A stretch of 64,000 nucleotides of DNA, from assembly GCF_034930985.1 (NCBI RefSeq), contig NZ_JAYGIM010000003.1, forward strand, positions 372,001 to 436,000. Direction: 5' to 3'. The position numbers and the translations under genes were made by a program. The notes beneath the pieces are model-generated. The model ran no database searches, had not been told where the DNA came from, and saw nothing but the letters and a program-made list of their open reading frames with translations. Below are positions 1-7,719 of this stretch, piece after piece (the stretch's first letter is position 1; the number at the start of each line of letters is the position of its first letter). This DNA comes from Arcicella lustrica. Lineage in GTDB: Bacteria > Bacteroidota > Bacteroidia > Cytophagales > Spirosomataceae.

Positions 1-943
1 CTTGCTTGATGAATTTTGATAAATCACCTGTAACACGGTCATCAAAACGCATACCTATTGCAATGATTAAATCTGCTTCATCCGTTAACACATTGGCACC
101 ATAATTTCCGTGCATACCCAACCAACCGATATAATTCGGATGGTCTGATGGCAATGCCGACATACCTAATAATGTTGTAGCAACTGGAATATCTGTTTTA
201 CGAACAAAATCATCAAATTCTTGCTGTGCATTAGAAATAATAATACCATGTCCAGCAAAGATATAAGGCTTCTGTGCAGCATTAATTAATTTGGCTGCCG
301 CTTCCACTTGTTCTTGTTTTGGAGTAAGTCTTGGTCGATAACTTACAATTTCAGTACAAGGTTTGTATTCGAAAGGAATCGTCATCAAATCTGCTTGTGC
401 AGTACGAGTAATGTCTAATAAAACTGGACCCGGACGACCAGACTCAGCAATGTAAAATGCTTTCGCCATTGCCTCTGGGATTTCGTTAGGGTCGGTAATC
501 TGAAAATTCCATTTCGTTACTGGCATCGACATCCCGATAATATCACATTCTTGGAAAGCATCAGTTCCTAATAAATTTGCTTTTACTTGACCAACCAAAC
601 AAACCATCGGTGTTGAATCTAATAAAGCATCAGCAATAGGTGTCATTAAGTTGGTTGCTCCCGGTCCAGAAGTTACCATGGCAACCCCAGCACGACCCGT
701 CATACGAGCATAACCTTGTGCTGCATGACCAGCACCTTGTTCATGACGGACAAGAATATGTTTGATTCTATCTTGATAATCGTAGAGGGCATCATACGTT
801 GGCATGATTGCGCCACCCGGATAACCAAAAATGGTTTTTACATTATTTTCTACCAAGCATTGCATGATTGCTTGCGCTCCTGTCAAAAACTTAGCAGGTT
901 CTGTTTTCTTTTCCTCTACGGTCATGGTTTGTGAGTTTTCCAT
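1..943 (-). CDS. ilvB: Acetolactate synthase large subunit (3'-truncated by window edge)
   Basis: This is the N-terminal 314 residues of a thiamine-diphosphate-dependent acetohydroxyacid synthase. The enzyme condenses two pyruvates, or pyruvate with 2-oxobutyrate, as the first common step of valine/leucine/isoleucine synthesis. Visible landmarks are YPGGAIMP near residue 41, the cofactor-activating glutamate in RHEQGAGHAAQGYAR (E68), the GVAMVTSGPGATN core of the pyrimidine-binding domain, and the start of the central domain (FAGHGI, then GMSALPSDHPNYIGWLGMHG). The reading frame is open to base 1, so the C-terminal domain lies outside. The start is the ATG at 943; a second in-frame Met follows six codons later. 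It is the last visible gene of a leftward series that begins with ilvD. The regulatory subunit ilvN, usually next in Bacteroidota, would lie beyond the window. Confidence 0.95.
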   Translation of the reverse strand, partial: MENSQTMTVEEKKTEPAKFLTGAQAIMQCLVENNVKTIFGYPGGAIMPTYDALYDYQDRIKHILVRHEQGAGHAAQGYARMTGRAGVAMVTSGPGATNLMTPIADALLDSTPMVCLVGQVKANLLGTDAFQECDIIGMSMPVTKWNFQITDPNEIPEAMAKAFYIAESGRPGPVLLDITRTAQADLMTIPFEYKPCTEIVSYRPRLTPKQEQVEAAAKLINAAQKPYIFAGHGIIISNAQQEFDDFVRKTDIPVATTLLGMSALPSDHPNYIGWLGMHGNYGANVLTDEADLIIAIGMRFDDRVTGDLSKFIKQ

Positions 944-1016
944 GGTTAACATTATTTATTTTTAATGAATAAATATATTATTGTGGTTTTGTTAGTCTAA
1001 TCTATTAATGGCTTTC

Positions 1017-1475
1017 CTATTTTTTCAAATTTTCAATATCATTCAAATCTCTTGGACGACCAGCTGCTTTTTTTGCTAAAATCAAATCATCATAATGTAT
1101 CAACTTTATACTTAATTCATTATCTATCTGATAATCAATATACTTTTCAAAGGAGTCACCAAAAATCAAACCTTTAACATTAGTGAGAATTTCTATTGCC
1201 ACAGGTGGCCTTCCAAAAGTAAAGACATCTATTAAGGGATTATTTAAAAAATTATCAATGGTCATATCAAAAATTGGCATACCAAAATCTGCAAATGCAC
1301 TAACAATTCTTTCATAATTTTCACTGGTTTTTTCAGCCCATAAATCCATATCACCTGTTGTGCGAGGATAACCGTGTAGTATTACAGAATATCCTCCTAC
1401 CAACAAATATTTCACTTCATACTTGTTAAAAGCTTTAAGAAAGTCTTGAAAGTCCTCATTAAAAATATTACTCAT
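1017..1475 (-). CDS. Nucleotidyltransferase-fold protein (DUF6036/AbiEii-like)
   Basis: A 152-residue protein with the polymerase-beta nucleotidyltransferase signature: a Gly-Gly-x-Ser helix start (G27-G28-Y-S30), the metal-binding D42-M-D44 pair inside RTTGDMDLW, and a possible third carboxylate at E95 (AIEIL). The C-terminus (DLILAKKAAGRPRDLNDIENL) is typical of small stand-alone nucleotidyltransferases often annotated as DUF6036 or AbiEii-like toxin-family proteins. Its start overlaps the stop of the upstream 64-residue gene in an ATGA tetranucleotide, so the two are translationally coupled. They sit between ilvD and ilvB on the same strand and would share the ilv transcript. A toxin, tRNA-modifying or housekeeping role cannot be told apart from sequence alone; the fold assignment is fairly secure. 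Confidence 0.75.
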   Translation of the reverse strand: MSNIFNEDFQDFLKAFNKYEVKYLLVGGYSVILHGYPRTTGDMDLWAEKTSENYERIVSAFADFGMPIFDMTIDNFLNNPLIDVFTFGRPPVAIEILTNVKGLIFGDSFEKYIDYQIDNELSIKLIHYDDLILAKKAAGRPRDLNDIENLKK

Positions 1476-1666
1476 AAGTGTTTTCTATGTGAAAAAAGAG
1501 TTTTGTCCATTTTAGGAGGATTCTTAATGTCAAAATTATAAGAGATACTATTCAGATAAAATGATGCTTCTAATCGTTCTATTATAGTTTTATCCTTCCA
1601 AAAATTCCGGTTATCACCACTTTCTAAATGGCTTCCCATCTTGAAAAAGTTACGATCTAATTTCAT
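1472..1666 (-). CDS. Small partner protein of the nucleotidyltransferase (64 aa)
   Basis: A 64-residue basic protein beginning MKLDRNFFKMGSHLE. It has no signal peptide and no membrane segment. The ATGA overlap with the downstream nucleotidyltransferase gene supports it being a real coding unit. I do not recognise a named domain. Its size and tight coupling resemble two-gene nucleotidyltransferase modules (MNT/HEPN-like or antitoxin/toxin pairs), but it lacks an obvious HEPN Rx4-6H motif, so assigning it to that class would be speculation. It lies 61 bp downstream of the ilvD stop codon. Confidence 0.6.
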   Translation of the reverse strand: MKLDRNFFKMGSHLESGDNRNFWKDKTIIERLEASFYLNSISYNFDIKNPPKMDKTLFSHRKHL

Positions 1667-1727
1667 ATACTTCTCTTAGTTTTTTAATTATCGAGAGCTT
1701 TCAAAAATAGGAATTAATACTAAATTC

Positions 1728-3410
1728 CTACAAATCCGTCACACAGCCATCGCTTGCTGATGATACGTTTTTCACGTATTTACGTAAAACACCTTGCTTA
1801 AATGGTGATTCGATTGGCTTCCAAAGTTTACGTCTTTCAGCTAATTCTTCATCTGAAACATGTACATGAAGAATGTTATTTACGGCATCAATCGTGATTA
1901 AATCTCCGTCTTTTACTAAACCAATATTTCCTCCTACTTGAGCTTCAGGCGTAACGTGTCCAACCACAAAACCATGTGTACCACCTGAAAAACGTCCATC
2001 GGTAATCATCGCAACTTTATTTCCTAAGCCCGCACCCATCACTGCTGAAGTTGGTTTTAACATTTCTGGCATTCCTGGTCCACCTTTTGGTCCTTCATTA
2101 CGAATTACAACTACTTGTCCTTCTACGATTTCACCTTTTTGTAAAAACTCAATTACTTCTTCTTCGCATTCGCAAACTTTGGCTACGCCTTCAAATTTCT
2201 CACCTTCTTTTCCAGTAATTTTTGCTACGGCGCCACCAGTGGCTAAATTGCCATATAAAATTTGCAAGTGACCAGTTGCTTTGATAGGTTCAGTTAAAGG
2301 TTTTATAATCTTCTGAGTTTCAAAATTAATTTCAGGAATTTTAGCCAAGTTTTCTGCAATTGTTTTTCCTGTAATTGTCATACAATCACCGTGCAATAAA
2401 CCTTCTTGTAATAAATACTTCATTACAGCAGGAACTCCACCAATTGCCAACATATCTTCCATATAGTATTTTCCAGAAGGTTTTAAGTCAGCAAGTAAAG
2501 GAGTACGGTCTGAAATATCTTGAATATCTTTTAATGTAAAATCAACTTCTGCGGCACGAGCAATTGCCAAGTAATGAAGTACTGCATTTGTAGAACCACC
2601 CATTGCCATTACTACAGTCATCGCATTTTCAAATGCTTTGCGAGTCATAATATCACGTGGACAGATGTTTTTCTCCAACAAGTTCTTCATTGCTGCACCA
2701 ATAGCTAGACACTCTGCTTTTTTACCTTCGTGAGTAGCTGGATATGATGAAGAGTTTGGTAAAGTTAAGCCCATTGCTTCCATTGAAGATGCCATTGTAT
2801 TAGCCGTGTACATACCGCCACAAGCACCAGCACCCGGAATTGCATTTTTAATGACTCCTTCATAATCTTCATCAGAAATATTTCCTGCGAATTTTTTCCC
2901 TAAAGCTTCAAAAGCCGAAACGATGTCTAATTTTTGTCCTTTATACTCTCCAGAACGAATTGTTCCACCATACACTAACATTGCTGGGCGGTTTAAACGG
3001 GCAATTGCCATCATTGCACCCGGCATATTTTTATCGCAACCAACTACGGCAATTACGCCATCGTACCATTGCGCTCCAACTACGTTTTCTATTGAATCGG
3101 CAATTAAATCACGAGAAGGCAATGAATAAGACATCCCATTGTTTCCATTCGTCATCCCATCAGAAACCCCAATTGTATGAAAAATCAAACCTACCATGCC
3201 ATTTTCTTGGATTCCTTTTTTCACATGAACCGACAAACCGTTGAGGTGCATGTTACAAGTATTTCCTTCATAACCCGTACTGGCAATACCAATTTGGGCT
3301 TTTTGCATATCTTCAGTAGTTAAGCCAATGCCGTATAACATTGCTTTTGCTGCTGGGTTTGTTACTTCTTGCGTAAGGGTTCTTGAGAATTTGTTTAGTT
3401 CTTGTGACAT
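1728..3410 (-). CDS. ilvD: Dihydroxy-acid dehydratase
   Basis: A 560-residue dehydratase of the IlvD/Edd family, the usual full length. It converts 2,3-dihydroxy-3-methyl acids to 2-oxo acids in the third step of branched-chain amino acid synthesis. The three cysteines expected to hold the Fe-S cluster are present: C52 (EGNTCNMHLNG), C125 (VGCDKNMPGA) and C197 (GACGGMYTANTM). The C-terminal GPKGGPGMPEML and DGRFSGGTHGFVVGHVTPEA blocks are characteristic. It is the first structural gene after the attenuator at 3557-3671 and leads into the nucleotidyltransferase pair and ilvB. Transcription is predicted to be set by charged Ile/Val/Leu tRNA through that leader. Confidence 0.97.
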   Translation of the reverse strand: MSQELNKFSRTLTQEVTNPAAKAMLYGIGLTTEDMQKAQIGIASTGYEGNTCNMHLNGLSVHVKKGIQENGMVGLIFHTIGVSDGMTNGNNGMSYSLPSRDLIADSIENVVGAQWYDGVIAVVGCDKNMPGAMMAIARLNRPAMLVYGGTIRSGEYKGQKLDIVSAFEALGKKFAGNISDEDYEGVIKNAIPGAGACGGMYTANTMASSMEAMGLTLPNSSSYPATHEGKKAECLAIGAAMKNLLEKNICPRDIMTRKAFENAMTVVMAMGGSTNAVLHYLAIARAAEVDFTLKDIQDISDRTPLLADLKPSGKYYMEDMLAIGGVPAVMKYLLQEGLLHGDCMTITGKTIAENLAKIPEINFETQKIIKPLTEPIKATGHLQILYGNLATGGAVAKITGKEGEKFEGVAKVCECEEEVIEFLQKGEIVEGQVVVIRNEGPKGGPGMPEMLKPTSAVMGAGLGNKVAMITDGRFSGGTHGFVVGHVTPEAQVGGNIGLVKDGDLITIDAVNNILHVHVSDEELAERRKLWKPIESPFKQGVLRKYVKNVSSASDGCVTDL

Positions 3411-3556
3411 CTTGAATTGAAATGTTTTGAATCAGCATTTAGTGTTTTCACTAAATTTCAACATGATTACTTGGTTAAGTTATTATATCAAAAATGAGAT
3501 TTGTACTTTATCTGCTTTTTTTACATTTTTCTAAGAATTGAAATCCTTTTAAACAA

Positions 3557-3586
3557 AAGACCTTTCTCCGGTGTGAGAAAGGTCTT
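3557..3586 (-). terminator. Attenuator terminator of the ilv leader
   Basis: On the minus strand a 12-bp perfect stem (AAGACCTTTCTC / GAGAAAGGTCTT) with a 6-nt loop is followed at once by TTTTGTTT. It sits between the Ile/Leu/Val-rich leader peptide and ilvD, about 147 nt before the ilvD start. Its 5' arm and loop (TCTCACACC on the minus strand, 3570-3578) are perfectly complementary to GGTGTGAGA at 3610-3618, so terminator and antiterminator exclude each other. Confidence 0.88.
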
Positions 3587-3611
3587 GGTATAGTAAAAAT
3601 ATCAAACCGTC

Positions 3612-3671
3612 TCACACCTGTTGGGGGAGTAGAATAACCACTAGGACGATATTGATAATTTGATTGAACAT
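3612..3671 (-). CDS. ilv operon leader peptide (19 aa), attenuator
   Basis: A 20-codon ORF encodes MFNQIINIVLVVILLPQQV. Of the ten residues from I8 to P16, eight are Ile, Val or Leu, in the run I-V-L-V-V-I-L-L, with I5-I6 just before. It lies about 50 nt downstream of a predicted promoter and just upstream of a Rho-independent terminator, the layout of a ribosome-mediated attenuator. The GTG-TGA end of the ORF lies inside GGTGTGAGA (3610-3618), the strand that can pair with the 5' part of the terminator. A ribosome finishing the peptide would cover that strand and allow termination. A ribosome stalled at scarce Ile/Val/Leu codons would leave it free and allow read-through into ilvD. This mechanism is inferred from complementarity; the sequence features are seen directly. 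Confidence 0.85.
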   Translation of the reverse strand: MFNQIINIVLVVILLPQQV

Positions 3672-3690
3672 CTTTTCTTAGAATTTTTTC

Positions 3691-3706
3691 TAGCGAAATT
3701 TCGCTA
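3691..3706. promoter_or_regulatory. 16-bp palindrome TAGCGAAATTTCGCTA in the ilv leader
   Basis: This perfect palindrome lies between the predicted ilv transcription start (about 3720) and the leader peptide start (3671). A near-identical sequence (TAGCGAAAATTCGCTA, one base different) forms the core of the larger inverted repeat at 3916-3965. Two copies in one intergenic region suggest an operator for a dimeric regulator, although an RNA hairpin is also possible. Confidence 0.45.
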
Positions 3707-3726
3707 TTGTTTCTTTGTTTACTTAA

Positions 3727-3760
3727 CAAATATACAGGAGTTAATTTCTTAATTCCAAAG
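3727..3760 (-). promoter_or_regulatory. Predicted promoter of the ilv operon
   Basis: On the minus strand a Bacteroidota-type -7 box TATATTTG (3727-3734, matching TAnnTTTG) is preceded after 21 bp by a -33 TTTGG-type element (within 3756-3760). Transcription would start near 3720, giving a leader of about 310 nt that carries the palindrome, leader peptide and attenuator. Confidence 0.6.
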
Positions 3761-3915
3761 AAACACCAAATAATATTTTAGTAATAAATACTTATACCAA
3801 TTATTATTTTCTGAATAAACCTTTCGCTTCAAAAGATAATTCTTTAAATAGTTAAAATCATTAGGTTTTATTTTGCAAAACTTTTAAGATTCCAGAGAAA
3901 ATATTTTTTATTATA

Positions 3916-3965
3916 ATTACCGATTTTTCATTTAGCGAAAATTCGCTAAATGAAAAATCGGTAAT
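3916..3965. repeat. Perfect 24-bp inverted repeat, 2-bp spacer (possible operator/hairpin)
   Basis: The arms 3916-3939 and 3942-3965 are perfectly complementary around an AA spacer. The centre holds TAGCGAAAATTCGCTA (3933-3948), almost the same as the palindrome at 3691-3706. The element lies in the 530-bp gap between the divergent ilv operon and the aldo/keto reductase genes. No poly-T tract directly follows on either strand, so a terminator is less likely than an operator or a structured RNA. The rest of the gap (3761-4202) shows no convincing gene. Confidence 0.6.
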
Positions 3966-4104
3966 AAATTTCAGTGTCAGCTTTATGTGTGTTAATACTT
4001 CAAGACAAATATGAGATAGTATTAGAAAGTATAAGCTATTTTATAAGCTTTAGAAATCTAAATAAACAATGATAAAGCCTATCAAACTACATGGCTATTT
4101 ATAT

Positions 4105-4112
4105 TACATTTG
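4105..4112 (+). promoter_or_regulatory. Possible -7 box upstream of the aldo/keto reductase gene
   Basis: TACATTTG matches the Bacteroidota TAnnTTTG box and would give a leader of about 85 nt before 4203. I see no good -33 element at the expected distance, so this is weak. Confidence 0.3.
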
Positions 4113-4202
4113 TATAATGTGAAAACAGCTCATATTTGTTTTTATCGGAATAACTATTTATAAAATAACAACGATTTCAAAACTTCCCTGAATTTTATTT
4201 AA

Positions 4203-5210
4203 ATGACTTACCTTGCTAATCCTGCTCGCTACGACCAAACGGGTAGCCGTCCGATGGAATTTCGCCGTTGTGGAAATAGTGGCTTACAATTACCTGCTAT
4301 TTCTTTAGGTTTATGGCATAATTTCGGTGGTGTTGATGTCTTTGAAAACTACCGTGCTATTCTTCAAACAGCTTTCGATAATGGTGTCACGCATTTCGAT
4401 TTAGCCAATAATTATGGTCCGCCTCCGGGTTCTGCTGAAGAGAACTTTGGCATAATCATGAAAAAAGACTTCATTCCTTATCGTGATGAACTCGTGATTT
4501 CTACCAAAGCGGGTTACTTGATGTGGCCTGGTCCTTACGGAGATTGGGGTTCAAAAAAATACTTGGTGTCTAGTCTCGATCAAAGTTTAAAACGCATGGG
4601 TTTAGACTATGTGGATATTTTCTATCATCACCGTCCAGACCCAAATACGCCATTGGAAGAAACAATGGCAGCTTTAGACTTAATCGTTAGACAAGGAAAG
4701 GCTTTGTATGTTGGTATCTCTAATTATCAAGCGGAAGAAGCTGAAAAAGCCATCGCCATTCTGAATAGATTAGGTACTCCTTGTTTAATTCACCAACCCA
4801 AATACTCAATGTTTGAGCGCTGGGTTGAAGGTGGTTTATTAGATGTACTCGGTCGTGAAGGCGTGGGTTGTATTCCTTTTTCTCCTTTGGCACAAGGACT
4901 TTTAACCGATAAATATTTAAAAGGTATTCCAAGTGATTCGAGAGCTTCTAAAGCACATGGTTTTTTACAAACCAGTCAAGTGACGCCAGAAGTGATTGCT
5001 AAATTAGAAAAACTCAATGCAATTGCGTTGGAACGTGGACAATCTTTAGCTCAAATGGCTTTGGCTTGGTTATTAAAAGATTCAAGAGTTACTTCGGTGT
5101 TGATTGGCGCAAGTAGAGTTTCGCAATTATTAGATTCTTTAGATTGCTTGAAAAACAAAAATTTCAGTCAAGAAGAATTAATGAAGATTGAAGAGATTTT
5201 AAGCTTTTAG
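4203..5210 (+). CDS. Aldo/keto reductase (YghZ / L-glyceraldehyde-3-phosphate reductase type)
   Basis: A 335-residue NADPH-dependent aldo/keto reductase that folds as a TIM barrel and has no signal peptide. The catalytic tetrad is visible: D66 and Y71 (THFDLANNYGPPPGSAEENFG), K102 (STKAGY) and H142 or H143 (IFYHHRPDPNTP). The THFDLANNYGPPPGSAE block and the WGSKKYL segment match the YghZ subgroup, which reduces small aldehydes such as L-glyceraldehyde 3-phosphate or methylglyoxal. A second family member starts 117 bp downstream on the same strand, followed by a ThuA-like gene, so this may be one transcription unit. The real substrate here is unknown. Confidence 0.88.
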   Translation: MTYLANPARYDQTGSRPMEFRRCGNSGLQLPAISLGLWHNFGGVDVFENYRAILQTAFDNGVTHFDLANNYGPPPGSAEENFGIIMKKDFIPYRDELVISTKAGYLMWPGPYGDWGSKKYLVSSLDQSLKRMGLDYVDIFYHHRPDPNTPLEETMAALDLIVRQGKALYVGISNYQAEEAEKAIAILNRLGTPCLIHQPKYSMFERWVEGGLLDVLGREGVGCIPFSPLAQGLLTDKYLKGIPSDSRASKAHGFLQTSQVTPEVIAKLEKLNAIALERGQSLAQMALAWLLKDSRVTSVLIGASRVSQLLDSLDCLKNKNFSQEELMKIEEILSF

Positions 5211-5327
5211 CTATGAGCCGTGAGCTTTGAGCTTTTTAGATTATTTTAGAAAAAAAAGGCTCAAAGCTCATAATTCACTGCTCAAAGCTTTTCTAATAAA
5301 AGATAAACAAAAATAACAATCCTAAAA
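5211..5327. repeat. Inverted AGCTTTGAGC-type intergenic array
   Basis: Reiterated words such as GAGCTTTGAGC and their complements GCTCAAAGCTC form an imperfect long hairpin between the two reductase genes. The same words recur at 7688-7715, 21541-21660, 28548-28580 and 60908-60938. Confidence 0.5.
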
Positions 5328-6314
5328 ATGCAATATAGAAAGTTAGGAAAAACAGGTTTCGACATCTCAGAAATCAGTTTGGGTACTTGGCAAGTAGGTG
5401 GAAAATGGGGTGCTGATTTTAGTCATGAAACGGCAGACGCTATTCTGAATACTGCCGTAGATGCTGGTATTAATTTTATTGATACTGCCGATGTCTATGG
5501 CAATGGCGAAAGCGAAAAAGCAGTTGGAAGGTTTGTAAAATCTCATTCTGAACGCCTTTTTGTAGCAACAAAATGTGGGCGACAATTGAATCCACACGTA
5601 AACCAAGCGTATCAACCAGCGGTACTTCGCAAATTTGTGGAAGATAGTTTGACCAACATGGGTTTAGAAACCCTTGATTTGATACAACTACATTGCCCAC
5701 CAACGGAAGTATATTATCGCCCAGAGATTTTTGAATTATTCGACCGTTTAAAAGATGAAGGAAAAATCTTGAATCTGGGTATCAGTGTCGAGAAAGTGGA
5801 AGAAGCTTTGAAGGGAATCGAGTACAATAACGTTACTTCGGTACAAATTATCTTCAATGTTTTCCGTCAGCGTCCTGCTGAATTGTTTTTTGAACAAGCC
5901 AAGAAAAAGGACATTGGTGTAATTGTAAGAGTACCTTTGGCGAGTGGTTTATTGACTGGTAAATTCTCTAAAAACTCTACTTTTACCGAAGGCGACCACC
6001 GCAATTTCAACCGCAATGGCGAACATTTTGATAAAGGTGAAACTTTTTCGGGTATCGACTACGAAACTGGTTTATCGGCTGTGGATGAATTGAAGGCTTT
6101 ATTTCCAGAACACCCGAATTTAGCGCCTATCGCCTTGCGTTGGATTTTACAACACGATGCCGTAAGTACGGTTATTCCGGGGGCTTCTCGTCCAGAACAA
6201 GTATTGTCGAATTTAGATGTTTTCAATATTGCAGATTTAACAACGCAACAAGTTTCTAGTATTAATCAAGTATATCAACAGCGTATTAAACCATTAGTTC
6301 ATCACTTATGGTAG
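5328..6314 (+). CDS. Aldo/keto reductase
   Basis: A 328-residue cytoplasmic aldo/keto reductase, divergent from the preceding gene product. The tetrad residues are D52 and Y57 (FIDTADVYGNGESE), K82 (VATKCGR) and H122 (LIQLHCPP). The C-terminal NADPH-binding segment SVTV-like 'AVSTVIPGASRPEQV' is typical of the family. It probably belongs to the same unit as 4203-5210 and the ThuA-like gene downstream. Sugar-modifying neighbours (isomerase, ThuA, GH26) suggest a role with sugars or oxidised sugar derivatives, but the substrate cannot be named. Confidence 0.88.
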   Translation: MQYRKLGKTGFDISEISLGTWQVGGKWGADFSHETADAILNTAVDAGINFIDTADVYGNGESEKAVGRFVKSHSERLFVATKCGRQLNPHVNQAYQPAVLRKFVEDSLTNMGLETLDLIQLHCPPTEVYYRPEIFELFDRLKDEGKILNLGISVEKVEEALKGIEYNNVTSVQIIFNVFRQRPAELFFEQAKKKDIGVIVRVPLASGLLTGKFSKNSTFTEGDHRNFNRNGEHFDKGETFSGIDYETGLSAVDELKALFPEHPNLAPIALRWILQHDAVSTVIPGASRPEQVLSNLDVFNIADLTTQQVSSINQVYQQRIKPLVHHLW

Positions 6315-6422
6315 TGAACAATGGTTATTAATAATCTGAAATTCGTTAATTGCGACAGATTGCTGAAATATTACAACAATATTCTATTATCTTCTTATTC
6401 AACTATCAACTATTTCAAGAAA

Positions 6423-7187
6423 ATGAAAAATAATCTCTTCAAAAGTACTCTTTTGTTTTTGTTGGCTTTATCATTTACCAGCACGACTTTTGCACAGCAA
6501 TTTAAAGTGTTGTTATACACTAAAACTGCTGGCTTTCACCATGAATCAATTCATGAAGGCGTAGCAGCGATTCGTCAATTGGCGGCTCGCCATAATTTCT
6601 CGGTAACTTGGCAGGAAAATGCTACTGTTTTCAACGATAAAGATTTGGCGAATTTCAGTGCTGTGATTTTTTTAAATACAACTGGTGATATTTTGAATGA
6701 TGAACAACAAGCAGCATTCGAGAAATTTATTCGTTCGGGAAAAGGTTATGTGGGAATTCATGCGGCATCGGATACTGAGTACGATTGGACTTGGTACACT
6801 AAAATGGTGGGTATGATGTTCAAAATTCACCCTGCACAGCAAACGGCTTATTTGAAAGTTGAAGATAGCAACTTTCCAGGAATGGAGCGTTTCCCTAAAA
6901 AATTCCTTTGGACAGACGAATGGTATGAATTTGGCGACCTAAAATCAACAGATTTACACTATTTGATTTCGGTAGATGAAAAATCTTATGAGCCTTATGC
7001 AAAATGGGGAACAAACGAAGGAAAAGGTATGGGTAAATTCCATCCAATTTCTTGGTACCATAACTACGATGGTGGTAGAGCATTCTATACTGGTTTAGGA
7101 CATATTCCATTGACGTTCTCTGACCAAACTTTCTTAGATCATATCTATGGCGGTATTTACTGGGCAGCTACTGGTAAAGGTTTATAG
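6423..7187 (+). CDS. Secreted ThuA-like domain protein
   Basis: A 254-residue exported protein. An upstream in-frame ATG exists at 6321, but I chose 6423 because it puts a clean signal peptide at the N-terminus (MKNNLFKSTLLFLLALSFTS, then TTFAQ). The mature part is a ThuA domain, a glutamine-amidotransferase-like fold: FKVLLYTKTAGFHHESI, then AVIFLNTTGDIL, GKGYVGIHAASDTEYDW, and the end block GGRAFYTGLGHIPLTFSDQTFLDHI. ThuA was named from a trehalose/sucrose utilisation locus. In Bacteroidota such proteins often accompany sugar isomerases and GMC or Gfo/Idh oxidoreductases in 3-keto-sugar metabolism, which fits this window. The precise reaction is not established here. Confidence 0.85.
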   Translation: MKNNLFKSTLLFLLALSFTSTTFAQQFKVLLYTKTAGFHHESIHEGVAAIRQLAARHNFSVTWQENATVFNDKDLANFSAVIFLNTTGDILNDEQQAAFEKFIRSGKGYVGIHAASDTEYDWTWYTKMVGMMFKIHPAQQTAYLKVEDSNFPGMERFPKKFLWTDEWYEFGDLKSTDLHYLISVDEKSYEPYAKWGTNEGKGMGKFHPISWYHNYDGGRAFYTGLGHIPLTFSDQTFLDHIYGGIYWAATGKGL

Positions 7188-7230
7188 AACTGGTCAGTCT
7201 AACGAATTCGATTCTGGTTTATACCTCAAA

Positions 7231-7266
7231 AAAAATCCTCATATCAACGATATGGGGATTTTTTTG
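7231..7266 (+). terminator. Rho-independent terminator after the ThuA gene
   Basis: A 15-bp stem (AAAAATCCTCATATC / GATATGGGGATTTTT, one G-T pair) with a 3-nt loop runs into a T tract, 44 bp after the ThuA stop codon. Confidence 0.85.
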
Positions 7267-7328
7267 TTTGCCCGAACAACCGCAAGGCTTTGCATCTACA
7301 ATGATAATATGTTCCAAAATGATTGACC

Positions 7329-7635
7329 TAATCCACATTTGTATCTAAGCATTTTCCAATAGAAACAGGCTAGATACAAGTATTTCTAAGTATTTCTCAA
7401 TTGAAACAAATTAGATACAAGTGTTTCTAAGCATTTCTCAATTGAAATATACTAGATACAAGTGTTTCTAAGCATTTCTTAACAGAAACAGATGAGACAC
7501 AAATGTTTCTAAGCATTTTCCAATAGAAATATACTAGATACAAGTGTTTCCAAGCATTTTCCAATAGAAATAGATTAGATACAGAATTTTCTTAGCATTT
7601 CCCACTCAGAAATACTAAGAAACACTTTATGATTT
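7329..7635. repeat. 41-bp tandem repeat array, about seven units
   Basis: The unit begins TAGATACAAGTGTTTC and recurs with an exact 41-bp period at 7371, 7412, 7453, 7494, 7535 and 7576. A degenerate first unit starts near 7330, and a broken final unit ends in a hairpin (CTTAGCATTTC / GAAATACTAAG, 7591-7619). Because 41 is not a multiple of three, a long coding frame is unlikely. The units are nearly contiguous with no unique spacers, so this is not a CRISPR array. It fills the gap between two convergent genes. Confidence 0.85.
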
Positions 7636-7719
7636 TCACATGAATTATGAAAGGAATGGTCATCATCATATCAATCGCTAAAAATGCTCAAAGCTGACAG
7701 CTCATCGCTCAATACTATC

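Noticed and set aside
2923..3244. Plus-strand ORFs opposite ilvD
   Set aside because: They are antisense to the conserved dihydroxy-acid dehydratase and contain no domain-like sequence.
3508..3729. 73-codon minus-strand ORF across the ilv leader
   Set aside because: It runs in a different frame from the Ile/Leu/Val-rich leader peptide and spans the palindrome and terminator stem. Its residues look random.
6321..6422. N-terminal extension of the ThuA-like protein
   Set aside because: Using the ATG at 6321 would bury the signal peptide 35 residues inside the chain; the ATG at 6423 gives a standard export signal.
7329..7635. Possible CRISPR array
   Set aside because: The units follow each other without unique spacers and vary internally; no cas genes are nearby.
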